Of a DNA stretch of 64,000 bases, positions 22,113 to 33,700 are shown one piece after another. Every line of letters starts with the position of its first letter. Within the stretch, counting starts at the first letter, position 1. The stretch is from the NCBI GenBank assembly GCA_030323885.1, contig CM059188.1, positions 114,246,776-114,310,775 on the forward strand, read 5' to 3'. The stretch comes from Branchipolynoe longqiensis. Its lineage: Eukaryota; Annelida; Polychaeta; Phyllodocida; Polynoidae. A program made the translations under genes and the position numbers. The notes under the pieces are model-generated. The model was not told the DNA's origin. It saw only the letters and a program-made list of their open reading frames with translations, and ran no database searches.

Positions 22113-22660
22113 ATAATAACCAACCACGTAGTTGAAATTGTAATTACATCATCACTGAGGTTAGGAAATTAGTCAGATACACAATTTTATACACATTTCA
22201 ATAATTACAGTAATAAATAATACTAGCGCTCTAAACCAAAATGGTGTCTGATAGTAAATAGGAAAACCTAAATCAACCCAAGAAAATTAATGTTCACCTT
22301 TTTAAAATATATTTTGTTATCATCTCTTAGACTTATGCCTGTTTATGTCCTTGTGAAGTGATAATACATTAGTGAGGTGCCCTCTCGTGGCCCAGCATGG
22401 AGATACTGGGCAAATGTTACGTATACATTTAATTAAATATTAACAGAAATTAGCTCACAGCATTTGTGCTTTGTGAATATAACTGTTTAAAACATCTTGA
22501 AAAAATATTACAGTGGCCAAATCCACTTTTTAAAACCACTTTAAGACCTTTCACAGAAAAGTTACCATATTTAAGATTTTTCAAGGCCTTGAAAATTAAC
22601 TAATCAATTTAAGACTTTTTAAGGATTTGCGGGAACCCTGCAGACAGCTGCTTTCAAATT
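22113..22660. other. Intergenic; old TIR remnant at the right
   Basis: From about 22480 a diverged half of a GTCCGTACA-type element is visible (ttcaaggccttgaaaatta, gcgggaaccctg). The rest is unrecognised AT-rich sequence. Confidence 0.4.
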
Positions 22661-22869
22661 GAGAGGCATTTATTCCGGCTTATAGCAGTCACACGGGTGG
22701 GTGGGGGGTGGGTGGGGTGGCTATGTTGAACAGGCAGGTTATGTACATTGATAGCAGTGGTGGGTGCCGACACTAATGAGCGACAAGTCAGTGCTGGTTT
22801 CAAACAGGAAGCCTGCTGGCCTGCTCTGGTCTTGCCAAGTCAAGTTGAACTTGCAACCACGACACACAT

Positions 22870-23460
22870 CCATTGTCTAGTGTGCATGTCTGGTTGGTGC
22901 CATGAATCAGACAGAACGTGGTAACAGTCATGTGCTTTCATTTTAACTGTTGGGTGCTTGGCATGAATCAGATAGACCGTTGTATCCTAACAGTCATGTG
23001 CTTTCATTTTGACTCGGGTTCGTGGCATGAATCAGACAGACCATTTTAACCTAACAGTCATGTGCTTTCATTTAGACTCGGGTTCGTGGCATGAATCAGA
23101 CAGACCATTTTAACCTAACAGTCATGTGCTTTCATTTAGACTACAGTAATTGTCCATTGTTTTCATTTTAACTGTCCGGCTCGTGGCAGGAATCCGACAG
23201 ACCGTGGTAGCCTAACAGTCATGTGCTTTCATTTTAACTCTCAGGTTTGTGGCATGAATCAGACAGACCGCAGTAATTGGTCACATGTTTTCGTTTTAAC
23301 TCTCAGGTTTGTGGCATGAATCAGACAGACCATGGTAACCTAACGGTCATGTTCTTTCATTCTGACGTCGAGTTTGTGGCATGAATCAGAGAGACTGCAG
23401 TAACGGGTCGTGTGCTTTCATTTTGACTGTTGAGCCAGTGGCATAGATCAGAACGGTCTT
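22870..23460. repeat. Minisatellite, ~62-bp period
   Basis: About nine units containing gtggcatgaatcagacagac, taacctaacagtcatgtgc and tttcatttt. Units vary in length and order, so it is an old array. Confidence 0.75.
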
Positions 23461-23612
23461 GTTCTCTCTTCGGGAGGGGGGTGGGGGGTGGGGGTGAGGG
23501 TCACTGTAATTCATGCAGCATTATCATATATGCCTTCACTGCTGGCATCAATTCGATGGTCACGAACCTCAATTTACACCATGACCCTATTAATGACCAA
23601 ACTATGCCAATG

Positions 23613-23856
23613 CAGGGTAGGACAGTAACTTTTTTTCCCAACTTGTCCGAATCGGGCAAGTAGCTGAATTGCCTACTTGCTCGAGTGGCAAATCTACTTG
23701 CCCAAGACCAAGTCAGGCAATTGAAACTGAAATATGCTACTGCAGATCAGAAATTTTTTGACTTGCCCCTTTGGGCAGGTCACCGAGAACTTCACCTGCC
23801 CGACCGAGTAAACTAGGTGCCCCCCGGCAACCGGGCAGACCTCATGTCCTACCCTG
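23613..23856. mobile_element. CAGGGTAGGACAG TIR element
   Basis: The ends CAGGGTAGGACAG and TGTCCTACCCTG are inverted, flanked by caatg on both sides. Copies at 31141-31380 and 43951-44213. Confidence 0.75.
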
Positions 23857-24038
23857 CAATGAGATGCTGAATTGGTCAGTAACAACTAGTGACATCCAAC
23901 TCGCAGCTCTGAAGGATTCATATTCTTTTTAAAGTGCACAAGTTCTGGACTTGGATTGCTATTACCGCCAACAGGCCCCCACTGCGATCATTAAAGTAGC
24001 TAGTGATTATTAAAGTAGCTAGTGATTATTAATATTAA

Positions 24039-24706
24039 TTAAAGTTGCCTAGTCCGATGCTTTTCAGTTTTTGTCATTTTCTGAGATAAATATATTAGGT
24101 TGATCATTATAATCTATCTTACTTTAGTTTGAAGTTTATTTTAAATTGCTAATTTTTGAATATTTGAAGTGCAAATATACAAAAATAATTTTGGCGACAC
24201 CATAGGCTTCGGCAGTAAGAAGATTCTATTGAATTGACTTGGTGTTCTCTTCTATGTGGCAAAATAAAAAAGCTTAATAAGTGTGCAATAAAGCATCTAA
24301 GTTAGATATGTAGAATCAAATCTAGGCCAGTGTTTTAGTTTTGAATTTCTTTTATTTCCTTAAAGATTCATGCTACTGCCCATCATGGATAAGTCTGAAT
24401 AGTCTTGTTTTCGCTATTTAGACAGTCGGTCGATAGAAAGCCTGGGCCTACACTTTTACTGACCCAAGCGATTTTTAACCTCCCACACCACCTAGACATG
24501 GTATGAGAGCAACTGGCCTTTGGTGATGCTGCAACTTATATACAATGGTGGAAATCCGAATTGGCAGAGGTTATAGCATGGGCAATCAAACCAACGACCT
24601 TCACATTAGGAGTATGACTTAGAAAAAAGTCCCAAGACACTCAAACCACTCCGCCACAGAAAACACCACCAAAATTTAACGCTTTCATCGGACTATGCAG
24701 CTTTAA
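24039..24706. mobile_element. TTAA-family element carrying a nested SINE-B
   Basis: TTAA at 24039 and 24703. The arms are agttgcctagtccgatgc and catcggactatgcagct. A reversed SINE-B sits at 24352-24665. The right end lies 28 bp from the HGS stop codon, so HGS 3' UTR must run into it. Confidence 0.8.
24352..24665 (-). mobile_element. SINE-B inserted in a TTAA element
   Basis: A reversed copy: ...catcatggataagtctgaat, agcctgggcctacactttta, aattggcagaggt, then the decayed tRNA-like head with caatcaaaccaacgacc and ccgccacagaaaaca. Confidence 0.75.
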
Positions 24707-24733
24707 TTAACTGCTTTAACGGCTTAAATTATG

Positions 24734-25017
24734 CTAGTCGAAGGAGATGAGCTGTGCCAGGTCCGATTGGTGCGATCCCTGTTGTTGCGGTTGACTGCCA
24801 TGAGGCCCGGCTGCAGGAGGCCCTCCCGCCGGGGGCCCGCCCGCTGGGGGGGCTGCAGGAGGGGGCGCTCCGGGCGGCATGGCGCCCCCTGGTCCCGGCT
24901 GCTGGAACTGCCCACTCATGTATGGCCCGGTAGGTGGCGCCATGGGCTGCTGGTCGACCTGGTCCGGCTGTTGCTGGAACTGGGCAGGGGTCTGCCCTGG
25001 TGCGGCAGGAGCCATGC
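24734..25017 (-). CDS. HGS: HGS terminal exon 13 of window (clathrin box)
   Basis: The acceptor tatggcatttcag precedes it. Two bases complete a Gly codon, then 93 residues from MAPAAPGQTPAQFQQQPDQV to SDLAQLISFD and a TAG at 24734-24736. The C-terminal LISFD is the clathrin-box motif conserved in human Hrs (QLISFD). Confidence 0.96.
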
Positions 25018-28000
25018 CTGAAATGCCATATAGATACTGATAGTATAATAAACTATTTCACCCAGCCTTCGGACACTTTCTCTAATGGGTTTGTTCAACA
25101 GCCCTGTCACAGGACAAGGTCTGTGTGAGAGAGAGAGAATTTGGTGGTTTGTTTGAAATCTTTACGGTTACTGGCTGCAAAAACTGCAGCATTAGGTACA
25201 GGCACTGATAAATCGGTCCAGTGGAAACTTTAGTGGAGGGGTAATAAAAGTGACTTGAGTCCGGCCGCCATAGGGGAGGAGAGGTGGGAAGGGAAAGAGG
25301 GGTTTCCAGCGAATAAGAAAGTGCGGCAGTGAAAGAAAGGGCAGCACCCAAGCTAGATCAAAGGATTCACCCTATACTTGTAGTACACGGGTGAACGACA
25401 ACGTTGTGTAAATACGGGCGAAAATAGCTTTAGTATGGAACAGGAAGTAGAATGCCTGCCTCCAGTATCAAATGGGTACTTATATCGGCAGAGTTGGTGA
25501 AATGGGAGAGAATGCAAAAAGACAAGATGGCGGCAATGGAACGCCGTCGATTTCACCTTTAAATTCTATTAAACTATATGTTTTATTATATTTTTCAGCT
25601 CAAAGGTAGCGGGGAAATATGAATATATATATAAAGAATAAGTATTGCTTCTTAGATTGTGAAATTAGGCTCTCATTTCATTTGCCCATATTTTCGAACG
25701 CTTTTATATAGGGCTGGTATTCACCCGTGTACTGCGATTACAGGGTGAATACTTTTATCTCCACCCAAGCAAACACTCCACCCTACCATGGGAGGGCGGG
25801 GGGGGGGGGGGGAGAAGAGGAGGGTAGTCTGAAGGAGAAGGAAAGAGAAGTGAGGAGAGTTGAGTCAAAGAATCATGACTCCTAGCTCTGTGGTGACAAG
25901 TCAGCGAGGAGTCGTCACAAACATAACAAGAGGTTAGAAAGTGAAAAGCCAACCGGGCCTCTCCCTGCAGTGTTTTCAGAGATCAAACCAGGAGGAGGCC
26001 GGCAGCTTGAGAGGAGAGAGAAGAGAGTGGACAAAGAGGTGTCCGAACAGCAAGTGCTCACCGTGCATGTATGGTCCCTGGCTGTAGTCCATCCCTCCCG
26101 GTGGAACATAGCCCTGGGGCAGCGGCGGGCCCTGTTGGGGCTGCGGTGGGCCCTGTTGGGGTTGTGGTGGGCCCTGCTGGGGCGGTCCCTGTTGGGGCGG
26201 TGGGCCTTGAATGGGGAGGCCCTGAGGAGGCTGTGGCGGCACACCCATCTGCGACTGGCCGGCTGGCGGCTGGAACTGGCCGCTCTCCCCGCCCATGACC
26301 GGCTGCGGGTACTGGGTGGTAGGCTGGTAGGCGGTCTGCGGAGGGAAGCCTCCCGGCGCGTTGTACATAGAAGGCCCGCCGACCGGCCCCATCGGCCCGG
26401 CGGCGCCCGGAGGCCCGGCGCCTGGGGGCCCGGTGCCCGGCAGGTGTGCCTGGGGATTGTCCTGGCTCTGGTAATAGGTCTGCTGAGGGTGTGGGTGGTG
26501 CAGGGGTGAACCCTCCAACGATCCTCCAGGACTGAACGCCTGCTGGCCATACATCTACAAGACAGAGGAGACAAAGTCTTTAATTTTACCAGCGACCCAC
26601 CAGGACTGAACGCCTGCTTGCCATACATCTACAAGGTGGAGGAGGACAAGGTCTTTAATTTTACCAGCGACCCACCAGGACTGAACGCCTGCTTGCCATA
26701 CATCTACAAGACGGAGGAGGAAATGGTCTTTAATTTTACCAGCAACCCACCAGGACTGAACGCCTGCTTGCCATACACCTACAAGGTGGAGGAGGACAAG
26801 GTCTTTAATTTTTACCAGCGACTCACCAGGACTGAACGCCTGCTTGCCATACATCTACAAGACAGAGGACAAAGTCTTTAATTTTACCAGCAACCCACCA
26901 GGACTGAACGCCTGCTTGCCATACATCTACAAGGTGGAGGAGGACAAGGTCTTTAATTTTTACCAGCGACACACCAGGACTGAACGCCTGCTTGCCATAC
27001 ATCTACAAGACGGAGGAGGACAAGGTCTTTAATTTTACCAGCAACCCACCAGGACTGAACGCCTGCTTGCCGTACATCTACAAGACAGAGGAGACAAAGT
27101 CTTTAATTTTACCAGCAACCCACCAGGACTGAACGCCTGCTTGCCATACATCTACAAGACAGAGGACAAAGTCTTTAATTTTACCAGCAACCCACCAGGA
27201 CTGAACGCCTGCTTGCCGTACATCTACACGACAGAGGAGACAAAGTCTTTAATTTTACCAGCGACCCTCCAGGACTGAACGCCTGCTGGCCGTACATCTA
27301 CAAGACAGAGGAGACAAAGTCTTTAATTTTACCAGCGACCCTCCAGGACTGAACGCCTGCTTGCCATACATCTACAAGGTGGAGGAGGACAAGGTCTTTA
27401 ATTTTACCAGCGACTCACCAGGACTGAACGCCTGCTTGCCATACATCTACAAGGTGGAGGAGGACAAGGTCTTTAATTTTACCAGCAACCCACTAGGACT
27501 GAACGCCTGCTTGCCATACATCTACAAGACGGAGGAGGACAAGGTCTTTAATTTTACCAGCGACCCACTAGGACTGAACGCCTGCTTGCCATACATCTAC
27601 AAGACAGAGGACAAAGTCTTTAATTTTACCAGCGACCCACCAGGACTGAACGCCTGCTGGCCGTACATCTACAAGACAGAGGAGACAAAGTCTTTAATTT
27701 TACCAGCGACCCTCCAGGACTGAACGCCTGCTTGCCATACATCTACAAGGTGGAGGAGGACAAGGTCTTTAATTTTACCAGCAACCCACTAGGACTGAAC
27801 GCCTGCTTGCCATACATCTACAAGACAGAGGACAAAGTCTTTAATTTTACCAGCGACCCACCAGGACTGAACGCCTGCTGGCCGTACATCTACAAGACAG
27901 AGGAGACAAAGTCTTTAATTTTACCAGCGACCCTCCAGGACTGAACGCCTGCTTGCCATACATCTACAAGGTGGAGGAGGACAAGGTCTTTAATTTTACC

Positions 28001-30709
28001 AGCGACTCACCAGGACTGAACACCTGCTTGCCATACATCTACAAGGTGGAGGAGGACAAGGTCTTTAATTTTACCAGCAACCCACTAGGACTGAACGCCT
28101 GCTTGCCATACATCTACAAGACGGAGGAGGACAAGGTCTTTAATTTTACCAGCGACCCACTAGGACTGAACGCCTGCTTGCCATACATCTACAAGACGGA
28201 GGAGGACAGTCTTTAATTTTACCAGCGACCCACCAGGACTGAACGCCTGCTTGCCATACATCTACAAGGTGGTGGAGGACAATATCTTTAATATTACCAG
28301 CGACCTACTAGGATTGAACGTCTGCTGGCCATACATCTACAAGACGGAGGGGGAAAAGGTCTTTAATTTTATTAGCGACCCACCAGAACTGAACGCCTGC
28401 TGGCCATATATCTACAAGACAGAGTCGGACAAGGTGTCTATTTAGTCTTGAAAGCCTTCACCGTTTACGTAACATTCCTGGTTAGGGGGGGGCTGTTCAA
28501 ATATTACGCAAACACAGGGTCCATACACACGTGAAGACATGGAATTCAAGGCCATTTCAAGGCTGTTTTTGATAGGAATTCAAGACTATTTTCATTTGGA
28601 TTTCCCGGAAAAAACAAGAATGTTGAATGCCAATTTCGGATTGATTTAGATCAGCGGGGACAGTTAAATTGAATTCTATGCTATTGCTAGTGACACTACT
28701 GACTACACAGCTCACCTACAGATGTGTCTGATGCTGGTGGTAGTGACATTACTGACAACGCATCTTACCTGCGGGGGTCCTTGGGGCTGAGTGTAGCCAT
28801 ACTGCTGCATAACTCGCATCTGTTGCATTTGTTTCTGTTGCTCCAATCTCAACGCCATCTCACGCTCCTGTTCCTGCATCCGTTGCAAGGCGAGTTGTCG
28901 CTGGTACTCCAAATATTCCTGTAATAATTATTTTACGAACTGATACTGGAGTTTGGATAAACAAATACACTGCAATGAACAAATATTCTTTAATTGCGAT
29001 GTTTATTTAAAAATTTCATCGACACAAAGCAAAGCTTGTTTTATTTAACAACGCATCGAGAGCACATTGCTCTTTATCATTGGCTATTGGATGTCAAACA
29101 TATGGTCATTGTGACATATTTCTTTGGAGGAAACCTGCTGCCGCCACATAGGCTACTCTTTCCGATAAGTTTGACATTAACAGATAAACTTACTTGAACC
29201 GCTTTCAATAACCAGGATATAACTATCTTCTTGTGTTGGCCACTCGTGGCTTACACATGCTTTTCTGCTCAAGGGGGAACCTCCCCCTGAATGTATTGGG
29301 TGTCAGTCCCCACTGACACTCAAACACATTTTACTAAGTTGCGTTGATTTTTTGGCCCTGCGCCAACAGTTCTACACTGCAGACAGTATGCATGACCTTT
29401 TTACTAAGGTAAAACAGGAAAACATTTTAGCCTTTTTGAGGGCAGCTGGACTGTACCACCTTATATAGTTTACTAAATGGATTCTATTAATTATTAATGA
29501 AACTTTTCTTTTTCTATGGGAATTTGTTTCCCTTGACCACAGATATATGATTGTGAGCTTTCTAATTTAATTAGTGTCTATTGGCACATAATTGATTGTC
29601 TGCTTTTACATGTAAAAGCGATGGTTTGAACAAAAAACAAACATTTCTCGCCGTGAATATGGCCTATGCTGCCGACACGGCGTAAAGCAACCACCAATCA
29701 ATCATCAATCAATCAATCAATCAATCTTAGTATTAGAGATATGCGTAATGTTTGTACTTCAACAGATATTACATTTGTTAGACGATACTTAAAATGCCAC
29801 TACGCCAGACAGACCAGTGATTAGAATGTCACCTCCCAATTAGGCTTTAATTGTAAAAATTCCTCGGACAGAATCAGGTCTGCAGGGAGAAAAAGTAAGT
29901 TAAATGGTTCTGCATATCCAAACAATCCTTTATTTACTTCACCTGAAATATCATTTATCTCTATTTGTTAATCAACAACGATAACAAATATATATAATAT
30001 ATTTCAAAATAAAATAGTGGAGAGATTGCAGACACCTATATTTCAAATCATATAAATATATGTACAGCCTTCTGTGCATTGGTATCACATATCTTTTGTC
30101 TAACACATAGTTTAGGACTCGGTGGGGGCGGTCAGGCGGGCAGGAGGCGGTTGGGGCTAAGAGGGTAGTCAGGATGGGGATTTAACAACACCGAAGAAAA
30201 ATACCGTAAAATTCAAGAACATTCTCCGGTACTCAAACCAAAAATATAAATTCAAAAATATTAAAGACTCAGGGATGAAAGTGGTCTCCGGGAAAAAAAG
30301 CGGAAATGCTGATATTCTCCCATAGGTTTAACATTGTCAGGGAATCGCGGAAAATTCCCGGAACTCGGGTTTTAAATATATTGGTATCTGTTGAAAGTGC
30401 CTCACCGTTTGATGTTTGTTGTTGTTTTACGTCCTAGCAACATCTAAGGTCATATCAGGACGGGTACCGACTTGTGACAGTGCGCACTCATGGCGACTTT
30501 ATAGTGCTGTCTCACTGGGAAACCAGGCCGCCGGGACCATGACCTGGTATCCCACTCAGTCACATTATCCTGACACTGAGCACACCAGTCGCACCGTTTG
30601 AAGCATGTATTAGTAGTGTACGCTGATAGTGCTGCAATGCTTGGAGCATTTATTAATATTAGTAGTGTACGCTGATAGTGCTGCAGCATCAGCATCATCA
30701 AAGAAGAGG

Positions 30710-30762
<53 letters not shown>

Positions 30763-33700
30763 TAGTATTATACGCTGACGGTGCTGCGGGATTGAAAAAT
30801 CCCGGAAATCCGCGGAATCGCGGAGATATTTCATCCCTGAAGACTAGGTGACGCGTGCAAACCCCAACTCTTATATAACCAGGATAAGCGCACCTGTTTT
30901 TTCTGCCGCATCACTTCCAACTTCTGCGCCATGGCGATCTGGCGCTGCCGCTCCAGCTCCTCCATCTCCCGGCGCCGCTTCTCCCGGTGCTCCTCCCGCA
31001 GCGAGTCGAGGGCCTCCCGGGCATCCTTCAGCTGCGCCAGCTTGTCCTGCAGACCCTCGAAGTGAGCTGTGTGAGGAGGTCGTATTGCATAAGCCATTAG
31101 TTGGTTGTTTGGTAGTTTTATGTCCTGGCAACATCTAAGACAGAGTAGGGCAATGACTGCCCGGTTGTCCAGGGCACCTAGTTTACTCGGGTCAGGCAGG
31201 TGAAGTTCTCAGTGACCTGCCCTAACAGGCAAGTCGTTATTTTGTTGATCAACAGTAGCAGATTTCAGTTTCAATTGGCTGACTTGGGCTTGGGCAAGTA
31301 GTTTTGAAACTCTGGCAAGTCGAAAATTCAGTCACTTGCCCGATTGGGCAAGTGGGAAAAAAAGTTACTATCCTACACTGTACGGTCAGATCAGGACGGG
31401 TGAGACTAGTGAGAGTGCGCATTCATGACGACTTGATAGTGCTGCCCCAGTGGGAGCACAGGCTGCCAGCACCATGACCTGATATCCCACTCAGTCTCAT
31501 TATCATGACACTGAGCTAACCAGTCTTTGCCCTATCCTATTAATACTGAGCACCAGGCTAGGAAGCGACAAGTATCATTGGTTTGACTCGACCGGGAACC
31601 AAACTCCCGACATTCCGCCTGTGAGGCCCGCGCTCTACCGATCAGGTCACCGCGGCGGTCGCTAGGATGCAAAACCCCAATAAACAAATAGACTCACCGC
31701 GCGCCTCCTCCTGCTTCTGGAGGTGCTTCACGAGACGCGGATGCATGGCGTTGATGGTCATGAAGAGCGTCTGGACGGATGAGTCGTTGGCAACACTGCG
31801 GCCACGCTGCGAGTTGCTGCGCATGCGGTTACAGAAGATCTCGATGCTCGAGCTGAGGGCACTCAGAAACTGTGCGTCGTCTTCACCCACCTCGCCATTT
31901 TGAAAGCTCTGACAGGCCCAGGGTAAAACAAGAAAGGTGCATGAATACGCAGACAGGAACGCATGTCCGCTAGTGGTGCATTGTGGGCGGAACTGGAACG
32001 CCACTTTATGTGAGGTATAGAGTACTTAAGCAAATAGTATTTAAGTATGTATGTAATTTTCCTGCTTTATTATTTTCTTATTGTCGCTATCTACTACTCA
32101 TATAACCTCTTTTAATATGCTCGTTTGTTGGTTTGTTATTGGAGTTTTACGTCCTGGTAACATCTAAGGTCATATCAGGACGGGCACCGATTTGTGACAC
32201 TGTACACTCATGGCGACTTTATAATGCTGCCCCACCGGGAGACCAGGCTGCTCGCACCATGAAACATAGTACATAGATTCGATCTGACACATACACTGAC
32301 TTACAGTTGCATAGTCCGATGGTTTGGGGGTTTTGTCATTTTCTGCGATAGATAATTAGGTAAATCGCTATAATCTACCCTACATTAGTTTGAAGTAACT
32401 TATATTTTAAAGGGCTAGCTTTTGAGATATTTGAAGTGGAACCATGCAAAATTAATGTTGGCAAGCTTGCCAAAACTCTGACACCACAGGCTTTTGCAGT
32501 AACAGGTTCTATTCAATTGCCTCAGTAGTCCCTTCTATGTGACAACAAATGTTTAATAAGTGCATCAGTATCCACGTAGAATCAAATCTAGTAAGTGTTT
32601 TGGTTTTGAAAATTTGAAGCGTTCATCGGACTATGCAGCTTTAACATTGGGGCTTGAATCATGCGTCTATATAATGACGTAACACCAAGTAGGCTACCTC
32701 TGCTACTTTCGCTGTAGGGGGGGCTCGCTCGCCGTTCATTTCGGCACTGCTGTCAGTGCTGCCCCCTGGTGGGGCGGATGGCAGCGTGCCGGATAACTTG
32801 CCGTCATCCTGTTTCTGCTCCCAGTAGTTCCGGTTCAAGTAGCGTGCTAATTCAGGGTCCATCTCACTTGTGTCCATCATCGGCGCAGTCAACTGCAATA
32901 ACGGTTGGAACGGAAAATAGCCCAAACTGCAAATGGATCCATTGAGAAGGATCGATCCGATGACCGCCAACTTCAGAGGTGGACATTCTACTGCCTGAAC
33001 TACGTCCGCTGCCCCCCTCCCGCAAATAGTCATTATTCTAAATAAGTTCAGATAGACACCAACACCAACACTACAGCTGGCCAGCATTGAAAACAAGCCT
33101 GGGTACCCAGGCTTACATGCTATGGACAGTATAAATACAGCCTCAATAAAAACAATTTTTTTTAAAATAGATAGTAGCCATGCAGAGTAACAACCCAAGA
33201 CAAGTATGTGCAAGAACGACCTTAAAGTCTCAATGTATATCTAAACATGGTATACAAATATGGAAATCACTTGATAATAATATTAAATGCTAAAAACCCA
33301 GCTATATGTTTCAATGAATGTACATGTATAAAAAGAAAATCTTTAAGCTTTACCAGAGTCAAAATACATAGTAGTTTAGTACATAAACACTGAGATGTCA
33401 TTTACAGTGAGCAAGTATGGGTAATTTGCAAACGAGGCTGTTCTATTCTTAGCTTTCCTCGGGCACTGTCACTCTCCTTTCCTCACTCTGCCCTTGTGGC
33501 TCCTGCTATACACCTCGCTTCCACCTCTGCTCTCCTTGCTGCACACATCGCTTCCTTCCCGTGTTTACTGAGGTGACACTAAACTTTGCCACTCACCGGC
33601 TCATTTTCTTCAACTTTAGCACTCTCTTTATTAAGTCATGCTCACAAATTACAGAATTTGTTCTTAGCAGTGAATAGTCCTAATTAACAGAATTTGTTCT

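Noticed and set aside
25970..26509. 179-codon plus-strand frame
   Set aside because: Antisense shadow of the Pro/Gln-rich HGS exon 12. The composition is the complement of CCN/CAG codons and no homologous protein is recognised.
25915..26854. Minus-strand frames of 237 and 99 codons over exon 12 and the first array units
   Set aside because: They read exon 12 out of frame or run through array spacers. The 192-codon frame with MYGQQAFSPGGSLEGSP is the one matching Hrs.
26555..28411. CRISPR-like regular repeat array
   Set aside because: The whole 75-bp unit repeats, with no unique spacers, and it sits in an animal gene at a splice site.
26618..28445. Plus-strand open frames of repeated PYIYKVEEDKVFNFTSDPPG type
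   Set aside because: They are antisense to the HGS mini-exon array. A 75-bp period is divisible by three, so any stop-free unit gives a long frame. Each frame breaks wherever a spacer differs by one or two bases.
32659..33213. 184-codon minus frame as a separate gene
   Set aside because: Only its C-terminal part is coding (HGS exon 8). The upstream part reads through a SINE fragment and a dispersed repeat.
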